DNA from: Actinomadura sp. DC4
GTDB lineage: Bacteria; Actinomycetota; Actinomycetes; Streptosporangiales; Streptosporangiaceae
Direction of reading: 5' to 3'
DNA: 64,000 nucleotides
Assembly: GCF_030406325.1 (NCBI RefSeq)
Contig: NZ_JAUEQY010000008.1
Location: 186,001 to 250,000, forward strand
This document shows positions 15,917 to 23,001 of the stretch, one piece after another (position 1 is the first letter of the stretch; every line of letters starts with the position of its first letter). The notes under the pieces were generated by a model. The model was not told the DNA's origin, made no database searches, and worked only from the letters and a program-made list of their open reading frames with translations. The position numbers were made by a program, and so were the translations under genes.

Positions 15917-16858
15917 GTGACATCACCTCTTTCCCCCACTGAGTCCCCCAAGGGAGCCGGGGCTTCAACGCCCAGGTCAGGCATCCTCGCCACCGCTCTC
16001 ACGCGTCGCGGCGGAGAGCGCTTCTCAGGCACGCTCCGGCTGCACGGCGGCCAGGGCGGCAGCATCAGAATGCAGGACGGCCTGGTCGTCGCCGCCTCGA
16101 CTCCGGTCGCGCCGGGCATCGAGTCGCTCCTGCTCCGGTCCGGCCGCGTCTCCGAGGAGAGCTGGCGCGAGGTCTTCGACGAGGCGGCCCCGTACGGCCG
16201 CCTGTCCGCCGAGCTGGTCGAACGCGGCCTGCTCGGCGCGGCCGCCGTCGAGGTCCTCACCCAGACGGCCGTCTTCGACGCCATCTTCGCGATCGCGGTG
16301 TGCGGGATCAGCTCCTGCACCGCCGAGTCCGCCGCTCCGGACGACCTCGCGCCCCTCCTGCCGGTCCAGCCCGGGCTCGATCCCGACCGGGTCGTCCGGG
16401 AGACCGCGCGGCGGCTGGACGTCGCCGCCGAGTGGCAGCGCTTCGGGCTGAACATCAACACCCGGCCGCAGCGGCTGCCCGTCGAGCACAGCGCGGCCAC
16501 CGCTCCCGCGCGCGCCGAGATCCTGGCCAAGATCAATGGCCGCCTGAGCACCCGCGACATCGCCTTCAGCCTCGGCCGCGGCCTCTACTCCGTGCTGACC
16601 GACCTGGCCATCCTCATGAAGGACGGCCTGATCGCCATCGATCCCGCTCCGGCGGACCGCCGGCGGGTCGACCCCGCGCAGATCGGCACCGTCCGGCTGG
16701 ACGAGATCCCGATCGACGAGCTCTCACTCGGAGAGCTGTCGCCCACGGCGCCCGCGCCGGTGCTCCCTCCGGCGCCGCGACCGCCCCAGGGCGCCGAGCT
16801 CCCGCGCCGCCGCCGCATGAGCAGAAAGAGGCCCGCCCCGCCCAGCGAGGACGCCTGA
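15917..16858 (+). CDS. DUF4388 (PATAN-like) domain protein with C-terminal winged-helix-like region
   Basis: 313 residues. After a short polar leader, SGILATALTRRGGERFSGTL and RLHGGQGGSIRMQDGLVVAA look like DUF4388, a domain of gliding and GTPase signalling proteins. LLLRSGRVSEESWREVFDEA and ELVERGLLGAAAVEVLTQTA extend it. EILAKINGRLSTRDIAFSLG with VLTDLAILMKDGLIAID resembles a winged helix. The tail is Pro/Arg-rich. GTG at 15917 starts the frame. Divergent from two Roadblock-type genes, it is a plausible partner of them; function is inferred only. Confidence 0.75.
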   Translation: MTSPLSPTESPKGAGASTPRSGILATALTRRGGERFSGTLRLHGGQGGSIRMQDGLVVAASTPVAPGIESLLLRSGRVSEESWREVFDEAAPYGRLSAELVERGLLGAAAVEVLTQTAVFDAIFAIAVCGISSCTAESAAPDDLAPLLPVQPGLDPDRVVRETARRLDVAAEWQRFGLNINTRPQRLPVEHSAATAPARAEILAKINGRLSTRDIAFSLGRGLYSVLTDLAILMKDGLIAIDPAPADRRRVDPAQIGTVRLDEIPIDELSLGELSPTAPAPVLPPAPRPPQGAELPRRRRMSRKRPAPPSEDA

Positions 16859-16974
16859 CCTTCGCGGTTGCCGGGCCCGCGCGCGGTACGAGAGTTTGGT
16901 GCGACGCACGCGCTCACACCGACGCGGAGACCGCCCGGTACGGCGGTTCGTTCCGCCGACCGGAAGGCACCGGC

Positions 16975-17382
16975 ATGACCAACCCCGAGCAGGTTCGGCA
17001 CCACCCGGTCGTGGAGGCGCACCTCGCGCGCCGTACGGCCGACGTCCAGCTGCGCGTCGCCGACGCGATCACCGCTTTCGCGGGCTCCATGCCGTTCGTC
17101 TACATTCACGCGGTCGTGTTCGTGGTGTGGATGCTCTTCGTCGAACGCAACCCCTGGCCCGGGCTCACCCTCGTGGTCTCGCTGGAGGCCATCTTCCTGT
17201 CCACCTTCGTGATGATCGGGCAGAACCGCCAGGCGTCCTTCCAGCAGGCCAAGGCCGACCACGACTTCACCGAGCAGGAGCTCGAGCTCAAGACGAACAC
17301 CGAGCTGACCCGCCAGATCCACACCCTGACCGCCGAGCTCCACCGCCGCCTGCTGGTCGAGGGCGAGCGGCCCCGGAGTTAG
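16975..17382 (+). CDS. DUF1003 domain membrane protein
   Basis: 135-residue protein with two membrane helices (FAGSMPFVYIHAVVFVVWML and LTLVVSLEAIFLSTFVMIGQ) followed by the DUF1003 signature NRQASFQQAKADHDF and a coiled-coil-like tail (EQELELKTNTELTRQIHTLT). Family members are small inner-membrane proteins of unknown function found in many bacteria. ATG at 16975 gives the family N-terminus (HHPVVEAHLARRTADVQLRV). Confidence 0.9.
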   Translation: MTNPEQVRHHPVVEAHLARRTADVQLRVADAITAFAGSMPFVYIHAVVFVVWMLFVERNPWPGLTLVVSLEAIFLSTFVMIGQNRQASFQQAKADHDFTEQELELKTNTELTRQIHTLTAELHRRLLVEGERPRS

Positions 17383-17505
17383 AGTGGACGAACTCTGAGG
17401 TTCGCGCTCCCTCGGATGACGTCGCAGTACGGGAGCACGCCCGCGGGCACCGCGGTGGAGGAGGGGCGACACACGTTGTCCGCATGCCCTTCCGGAGGTC
17501 CGCTC

Positions 17506-18354
17506 GTGAACGTTGGTCTCGGTCTGCCCATCGGCGACCCGCCCGCACTCCTGTCCTGGGCCCGGCTCGCCGACGCCGGTCCCTTCACCGCCCTCGGCCT
17601 GCTCGACCGTCTCGTCTACGCCAACCCCGAGCCCCTGGTCACGCTCGCGGCCATCGCCGGGGCCACCTCGCGCATCCGGCTGCAGACCGAGGTACTGCTC
17701 GGGCCGCTGCGCGAGTCCGCGCTCCTCGCCAAACAGGCGGCCACCCTGGACCTGATGTCCGGCGGCCGGTTCACCCTCGGAATCGGCGTCGGCGGACGCC
17801 GCGACGACCACCTCGCGGCCGGCACCGACATCCGTACGCGAGGCCGGCGGCTCGACGAGCAGCTGGCCACCATGCGCCGGGTCTGGTCCGGCGCGCCGTA
17901 CGGAGAGGACGTCGGGCCGATCGGCCCGGCGCCGGCGCGCGAGGGCGGCCCGGAGATCCTCATCGGCGCCTTCGCGCCCGCCGCCCTCGAACGCGTCGCC
18001 CGCTGGGGCCACGGGTACCTCTGCGCCTCCCCGCCCTGGACCGCGGCTCCGCTGCTCCGCGACGTCGAGCGGTCCTGGACCACCGCCGGCCGTACCGGGC
18101 GGCCCCGCATCGTCGCCCAGGTCAACGTGGCCCTCGGCCCGGACGAGACGGTGCGCGACGCACGGGAGGCCCTCGGCTCGTACTACGCCTTTCTCGGCGA
18201 CACCCGGCACGTCACCGGCAACCTGCTCACCACGCCGCAGCGGATCCTCGACGCGGTGGCGGCGTTCACCGACCTCGGCGCCGACGAGGTCATGCTCTAC
18301 TGCTGGTCCGGCGACCCCGGTCAGGTGGGACGCCTGGCCGACCTGATCGCCTGA
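17506..18354 (+). CDS. LLM class (luciferase-like) flavin/F420-dependent oxidoreductase
   Basis: TIM-barrel oxidoreductase of 282 residues. Typical pieces: MNVGLGLPIGDPPALLSWAR, then LGLLDRLVYANPEPLVTLAAIAGAT, IRLQTEVLLGPLRESALLAK, and LDLMSGGRFTLGIGVGGRRDD, the conserved loop of the family. GTG at 17506 with GGAGG 7 bases upstream is chosen; the frame is open to 17416. In actinobacteria many such enzymes use coenzyme F420, but FMN use cannot be excluded. Followed 35 bases later by a serine hydrolase on the same strand. Confidence 0.9.
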   Translation: MNVGLGLPIGDPPALLSWARLADAGPFTALGLLDRLVYANPEPLVTLAAIAGATSRIRLQTEVLLGPLRESALLAKQAATLDLMSGGRFTLGIGVGGRRDDHLAAGTDIRTRGRRLDEQLATMRRVWSGAPYGEDVGPIGPAPAREGGPEILIGAFAPAALERVARWGHGYLCASPPWTAAPLLRDVERSWTTAGRTGRPRIVAQVNVALGPDETVRDAREALGSYYAFLGDTRHVTGNLLTTPQRILDAVAAFTDLGADEVMLYCWSGDPGQVGRLADLIA

Positions 18355-18388
18355 CCGGCGGCGCCGCGCCCGGACGGAAGGACGACGC

Positions 18389-19438
18389 ATGAGCCCGGAG
18401 GAGATCCTCACCCGCGCACGCCGGGACCGTACGTTCTCGGGCGCGGCATGGGCGTACGGCGGCAGCGCGGGGGTCGCCGCGAGCGGCACTGTCGGCACGC
18501 TGTCGTGGGGCGGCGATCCGGTGGGCGAGGACACGCTGTGGGATCTCGCCTCGCTGACCAAGCCGATCGCCGGGCTGGCCGTGATGGCGCTGGTCGAGTC
18601 CGGCGAGCTGACGCTGGATGAGACCGTGGCCGCGCACCTGCCGGAGTACGCGGGCACGGACAAGGCGTCGATCACGGTGTTCGAGCTGCTCACGCACACC
18701 TCGGGGCTGCCGGGTCAGGAGACGCTCTGGCGCCGGCACGGGACCCGGGACGAACTGCTGGCCGCGCTCGTACGCGTGCCGCTGCGCTTCGCCCCGGGCG
18801 CCGCGGTGGAGTACAACTCGCTGGGGTTCGTCGTGCTCGGCATGATCGCCGAGCGGGTCGCGGGGGTCTCCCTCGCGACCCTCGTCGCCGAGCGCGTCAC
18901 CGGACCCGCCGGGATGGCGCGGACGCGGTTCCTGCTCCCGGAGGCCGATCGCCGGCGCGCGGCGGCCACCGAGGACTGCCCGTGGCGCGGCCGGATCGTC
19001 CAGGGCACGGTGCACGACGAGACGGCCGAGGTGCTCGGCGACGCGGCGGCCCACGCCGGCCTCTTCGGCTCCCTGGACGACCTGGCCGCGCTCGGCGAGA
19101 CGCTGTGCCGCGGTGGCGCGGGCCGGCAGGGACGCGTCCTCGGCGAACGGACGCTCGCGGTGATGACCGAACCCCGTACCGGCCATCTCGCGCTGCGCCG
19201 GTCGCTGGCCTGGCAGGGCCGCGACCCGCACCACTCCAGCAGCGGCGACCTGATGAGCCCGGCCGCGTACGGGCACACCGGGTTCACCGGCACGAGCATC
19301 TGGGTCGATCCGCTGCTGGACGTCTTCGTCGTCCTCCTCACCAACCGCGTGCACCCCCGCCGCGACTCGGACGCGATCACCCGGCTGCGGCCGAGGTTCG
19401 GCAACGCGGCGGTGACCGCCTGCCTGGCGGAGCGCTGA
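18389..19438 (+). CDS. Serine hydrolase, beta-lactamase class C family
   Basis: 349 residues of the PF00144 fold. Catalytic motifs are in order: SLTK (Ser 55, Lys 58), YNS in VEYNSLGF, and HTG in YGHTGFTGTSIWVDP near the C-terminus. There is no signal peptide, so it is probably cytoplasmic. Family members include esterases, D-aminopeptidases and true beta-lactamases; the sequence alone does not decide, and an esterase or peptidase is more likely than resistance. ATG at 18389 follows GGAAGGACG. Confidence 0.9.
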   Translation: MSPEEILTRARRDRTFSGAAWAYGGSAGVAASGTVGTLSWGGDPVGEDTLWDLASLTKPIAGLAVMALVESGELTLDETVAAHLPEYAGTDKASITVFELLTHTSGLPGQETLWRRHGTRDELLAALVRVPLRFAPGAAVEYNSLGFVVLGMIAERVAGVSLATLVAERVTGPAGMARTRFLLPEADRRRAAATEDCPWRGRIVQGTVHDETAEVLGDAAAHAGLFGSLDDLAALGETLCRGGAGRQGRVLGERTLAVMTEPRTGHLALRRSLAWQGRDPHHSSSGDLMSPAAYGHTGFTGTSIWVDPLLDVFVVLLTNRVHPRRDSDAITRLRPRFGNAAVTACLAER

Positions 19439-19444
19439 CCGGCC

Positions 19445-20461
19445 CTATCTTCTCTGGTCCGGGCCGTTGAGGCGGGACAGCAGCGCGTTGTACGCCTCCA
19501 GCGCCGCGTCGTCCTCGTCGACGTTGCCGCTGGCCCTCAGCCGGGCGCGGTCCTCGTCGCCGGGCGCTGTCCCGTGCCCGGTACCGGCGAGGGCCGCCTG
19601 CCGGGCGGACTCCAGGAAGGAGCCGGCGCGTGCCGCGTCCGGCGAGCGGTCCAGCAGCCAGGTCGCGCCGACGACGAGCAGCATCGCGAACATCAGGCCG
19701 TCCCCGCCGATCCACATGACGGCGCCGCCGTCGTGGATGTCGCCGAGCGGGCCGACGCCCCAGGACGGGTGCATCGCGGCCCAGGACGGGAACGGCGGGT
19801 GCGTCGCCTGCAGGAGCACGACCCCGACGACGGTGTCGGCCGACATGCCCATGAACAGGCTGAACAGCCGCAGCGGGTACGGCAGCGCCGCCGGTGACCG
19901 GTCGACGGTCAGCAGGCGGGAGAAGTAGAGGTAGCCGCCGCCGAGGTAGAGCAGGCGCTCGACGGCCATCAGCGCCGGCGAGTCCATCATGGCGTCCATG
20001 AAGGACGACAGGTGGATGCCGAAGAGGATGACGATGTAGAGCGCGAGGCCGACGATCGGCGAGCGGAGCAGCCGCGCGGGCCGCGACCGGCGGACCGCCT
20101 CGACGTACTCCCCGGCCGTGCCGCTCGTGGCGCGCAGCAGCAGCGCCATCGGGTGGCCCAGGCACAGCAGCCACGGCGCGACCATGATCAGCATGAGGTG
20201 CTCGATCATGTGCAGCCAGAACAGGCCGCCGTCCCCGTACACGCCGGGACTGCCCATGATCGCGGCGCCCGTCACCGCGAGCCCGCCCGCGAACGAGAGC
20301 GTCCGCGCGAGCGGCCAGGACGGCCCGTCCCGGCGCGCGGCGATCACCCCGGCGAGGTAGATCAGCAGCGCCGCCGCCAGCAGGACGGTGGTGACGGGCG
20401 AGAAGCGCCAGGTGGTGAACGCCCGCGCCCAGGTCAGGGGCGCCAGCGGATCCATGTCCAT
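19445..20461 (-). CDS. Cytochrome c oxidase assembly factor CtaG family protein
   Basis: Polytopic membrane protein of 338 residues (Caa3_CtaG, PF09678), linked to copper delivery to cytochrome oxidase. Motifs: FWLHMIEHLMLIMVAPWLLC with the conserved HMxEH histidines, LGHPMALLLR, and MGMSADTVVGVVLL. About seven helices, then a charged cytosolic tail (ESARQAALAGTGHGTAP). First of two nearby ATGs (20461) follows GGAGA. It diverges from a MarR regulator with palindromes between them. The Met-rich segment MDAMMDSPALM fits copper handling. Confidence 0.92.
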   Translation of the reverse strand: MDMDPLAPLTWARAFTTWRFSPVTTVLLAAALLIYLAGVIAARRDGPSWPLARTLSFAGGLAVTGAAIMGSPGVYGDGGLFWLHMIEHLMLIMVAPWLLCLGHPMALLLRATSGTAGEYVEAVRRSRPARLLRSPIVGLALYIVILFGIHLSSFMDAMMDSPALMAVERLLYLGGGYLYFSRLLTVDRSPAALPYPLRLFSLFMGMSADTVVGVVLLQATHPPFPSWAAMHPSWGVGPLGDIHDGGAVMWIGGDGLMFAMLLVVGATWLLDRSPDAARAGSFLESARQAALAGTGHGTAPGDEDRARLRASGNVDEDDAALEAYNALLSRLNGPDQRR

Positions 20462-20511
20462 CGATGTGTCTCCAGAGGGCCGGCGCGCTCGTCGTCCGCG
20501 CCCGAAAACTA

Positions 20512-20541
20512 CGGCGTGTAGTACATCGAGGCTACACGCCG
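20512..20541. promoter_or_regulatory. Perfect inverted repeat between ctaG and marR
   Basis: CGGCGTGTAG (20512-20521), a 10-base spacer, CTACACGCCG (20532-20541). Perfect arms with centres two helical turns apart mark a dimeric regulator site. It lies 51-80 bases upstream of the CtaG start. MarR binding is inferred. Confidence 0.6.
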
Positions 20542-20590
20542 GCCCGTACGGACCCGTCCCCAGGTCAGCGACCATGCCGGCGGACAGAGG

Positions 20591-20603
20591 TTGCACAGTG
20601 CAA
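20591..20603. promoter_or_regulatory. MarR-type palindrome upstream of marR
   Basis: TTGCACAGTGCAA is a perfect 6-1-6 palindrome, 39 bases before the MarR start. TTGCA-N3-TGCAA matches the usual form of MarR operators. Autoregulation is inferred. Confidence 0.6.
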
Positions 20604-20642
20604 TGACTAGCCGCCGGTGCCGTGACCGGGTAGAACTGATCC

Positions 20643-21128
20643 ATGACTGAGCGTGCGACCGGGCCGGTCCGTGCCGCCGAGCCGGTCGGCGACGACGTCG
20701 ACGCGGTCACCTCGGCGGTGCTCACGGCCTCACGGCTGTTCGTCTCGATCTCCACCCGGTCCCTGGCGGCCGTCGACGACCGGGTGACACTGCCGCAGTT
20801 CCGGATGCTCGTCGTCCTCGCGACGTACGGCGAGATGAAGCTCGCCTCCCTCGCCGGCCACCTGGCCGTCAACCCCTCCACGGCCATGCGCATGGTCGAC
20901 CGGCTGGTCGCCGCGGGGCTGCTGGACCGGCGCACCAACCCGGCCGACCGCCGGGAGAACGCCCTGCGCCTCACCGCTCCCGGCCACCGGGTGGTCGACG
21001 ACGTCACGGCCCACCGGCGCGCGGAGGTCGCCGCGATCGTCACTCGCATGCCGGCGAACCAGCGGGCGGACCTGGTGCTCGCCCTCCGCGCCTTCACCGA
21101 CGCGGGCGGCGACCTGCCCGAGCGCTGA
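20643..21128 (+). CDS. MarR family transcriptional regulator
   Basis: 161-residue winged-helix regulator. TLPQFRMLVVLATYGEMKLA, then HLAVNPSTAMRMVDRLVAAG as the recognition helix and LLDRRTNPADRRENALRLTA as the wing, with the conserved DxRxxxxxLT pattern. ATG at 20643. It diverges from the CtaG gene and is flanked by two perfect palindromes, so it probably represses itself and ctaG. The effector is unknown; copper or a redox signal would fit the CtaG link, but this is inference. Confidence 0.93.
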   Translation: MTERATGPVRAAEPVGDDVDAVTSAVLTASRLFVSISTRSLAAVDDRVTLPQFRMLVVLATYGEMKLASLAGHLAVNPSTAMRMVDRLVAAGLLDRRTNPADRRENALRLTAPGHRVVDDVTAHRRAEVAAIVTRMPANQRADLVLALRAFTDAGGDLPER

Positions 21129-21444
21129 TCGTCCGGGCCGGTTCCGCGTCAGGGCGGCCAGACATCCGAGGTATATGGGAGGGTGGGGGCGGCCCGGAGG
21201 CCTCGGCGGCGCGTCCGACCCGCACCACGCGCCCCGCCCGCCGCCGTACGTGACCTGCTTCCGCGCAACTTCTCGCTGGAATCCAGCAATAACGCAATTC
21301 AATCCAGCAAGTGGTCTTGACTCTTGTGAAATATCCGAGCAATGTCCGTACGCGACCTGTTTTACCCCGCCCGGTCCCGTACGGGACCGCGGCCCCGGTC
21401 GCGGCTCGGTCACGATCCCCGTACCCGCCAGAGAGGATCGCGTG
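21129..21444. other. Intergenic region with direct repeats and promoter-like sequence
   Basis: About 315 bases without a convincing gene. AATCCAGCAA occurs at 21280-21289 and again at 21301-21310, 21 bases apart, so on the same DNA face. TTGACT follows at 21317, a possible -35 element for the secreted beta-helix gene. Upstream, GC-rich sequence to 21250 shows nothing clear. Confidence 0.4.
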
Positions 21445-22974
21445 ATGACAGCTCGTGGAAGATCGCTCAAGTACCTGTCTTTGCTGGTGGTGACCGCCGG
21501 CGCACTCGTCGTGCCGGGCACCGCCCAGCCGGCCGGCGCCGCCGCCTGCATCCCCTCGGGCACGGACGCGGCCATCAACGCCGCGCTCACCGGAACCGGC
21601 GCGACCGCCGTCCTGTGCCCCGGCGCCGTCTTCACCCTGACCAACCCCGTCACCTTCACCGCCCCGAACCAGGTGATAGAGACACAGGGCCTGCCCACCG
21701 ACACCACCCGGGCGACCCTGAAGGTCGGAGGTTCGCTCACCACGGCGATCAACGGCACCGGCCGGTCCGGCGTGACGGTGGAGAACATCCAGATCGACGG
21801 AGGACGCCCCGCCCTCGGCCGGCTGGACGGCGGCGCGCTCATGGAGATGGGGGCCTCCGGCGTCGACCAGACCGTGCAGAACGTCTACGCCCACGACACC
21901 CGAAGCTGGTCGACGCTGCACATCATCGAGGGCGCCGTCACGAACAGTGCCCCGGCGTGCCAGGGCGCGAAGATCCTCAACAACACGATCGGCCCGGCCG
22001 GCACCGACGCGCCCAGCGGCACGTGGGCCGACGGCATCTCACTGGCCTGCGGAAACAGCACGGTCCAGGGCAACACCGTGCAGGACGCCACCGACGGCGG
22101 CATCGTGATCTTCGGTGCGCCCGGGTCCTCGGTGCGGAACAACACGATCGTCGCCAAGACGCGGACGATGCTCGGCGGCATCAACCTCGTCGACTACGCC
22201 CCCATGAACGGCAACTACACCGGCACGACCGTCACCGGGAACACCATCAACGCGCAGAGCGCGTTCATCAAGGTCGGCATCGCGATGGGTCCCCAGGTCT
22301 GGGGCTGCGGCACGGGCACGAACTACGGCGCCTCGGTCACCGGCAACACGCTGCAGGGCGCCCACATGGGCTACGGGTACGCGGTCAACGGCGTACGCGA
22401 CTGGACCGTGACCGGCAACACCGACAACTCGACCCACGTCGGGACGCCCAACGCGGGCTGCGGTGGCACGGTCTCGGCGCCCGGCCGGTTCCAGGTGCAG
22501 GCGTCGGCCTCCAGCACGTTGCAGCCGGAGTTCACCGGCGCCCAGCTCACGTACGTCCTCGGCGTCGCCGAGCACCCGCCGACGGGCACGGTGGTCGGCC
22601 TGCGCGCCCACGCCAACGGCAGGTACGTCACCGCGGACGGCACCACGCCGCTGATCGCCGGCGGGACGAGCGTCGTCACGGCCCAGCAGTTCGACGAGAT
22701 CGACCAGGGCGGAGGCGCGATCGCGCTGCGCGCCCACTCCAACGGCCAGTACGTCACCGCCGAGAACGCGGGAGCCGCGCCGCTGGTCGCTAACCGTACG
22801 GCCATCGGCCAGTGGGAGACCTTCGCGCTCATCCACAACGCGGACGGCAGCGTCAGCCTGCGGGCAGGCGCGAACAACGACTACGTGACGGCGGAGAACG
22901 CGGGGGCGGCCCCGCTGATCGCGAACCGTACGGCCATCGGGCCATGGGAAGAGTTCGACCTCGTCCAGGGCTGA
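21445..22974 (+). CDS. Secreted right-handed beta-helix protein with fascin-like beta-trefoil domain
   Basis: 509-residue exported protein. A Sec signal (YLSLLVVTAGALVVPGTAQP, cleavage after AGAAA) is followed by a pectate-lyase-like parallel beta-helix from about 50 to 350, seen as repeated turns such as ILNNTIGPAG, VQGNTVQDATDGGIVIFG, VRNNTIVAKT and VTGNTINAQS. The C-terminal third has three fascin/actin-crosslinking-type repeats (VGLRAHANGRYVTAD, IALRAHSNGQYVTAENAGAA, VSLRAGANNDYVTAENAGAA). Such modules bind or cleave polysaccharide. ATG at 21445 follows GAGAGGA. It is 27 bases before the GH95-like gene, so likely co-transcribed. Confidence 0.88.
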   Translation: MTARGRSLKYLSLLVVTAGALVVPGTAQPAGAAACIPSGTDAAINAALTGTGATAVLCPGAVFTLTNPVTFTAPNQVIETQGLPTDTTRATLKVGGSLTTAINGTGRSGVTVENIQIDGGRPALGRLDGGALMEMGASGVDQTVQNVYAHDTRSWSTLHIIEGAVTNSAPACQGAKILNNTIGPAGTDAPSGTWADGISLACGNSTVQGNTVQDATDGGIVIFGAPGSSVRNNTIVAKTRTMLGGINLVDYAPMNGNYTGTTVTGNTINAQSAFIKVGIAMGPQVWGCGTGTNYGASVTGNTLQGAHMGYGYAVNGVRDWTVTGNTDNSTHVGTPNAGCGGTVSAPGRFQVQASASSTLQPEFTGAQLTYVLGVAEHPPTGTVVGLRAHANGRYVTADGTTPLIAGGTSVVTAQQFDEIDQGGGAIALRAHSNGQYVTAENAGAAPLVANRTAIGQWETFALIHNADGSVSLRAGANNDYVTAENAGAAPLIANRTAIGPWEEFDLVQG

Positions 22975-23001
22975 CCCGGCCTCGGCGGATTGTGAGCGAA
23001 G

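Noticed and set aside
18389-19438. Antibiotic-resistance beta-lactamase
   Set aside because: Has SxxK, YxN and HxG motifs but no signal peptide; esterase or peptidase roles are commoner in this cytoplasmic branch.
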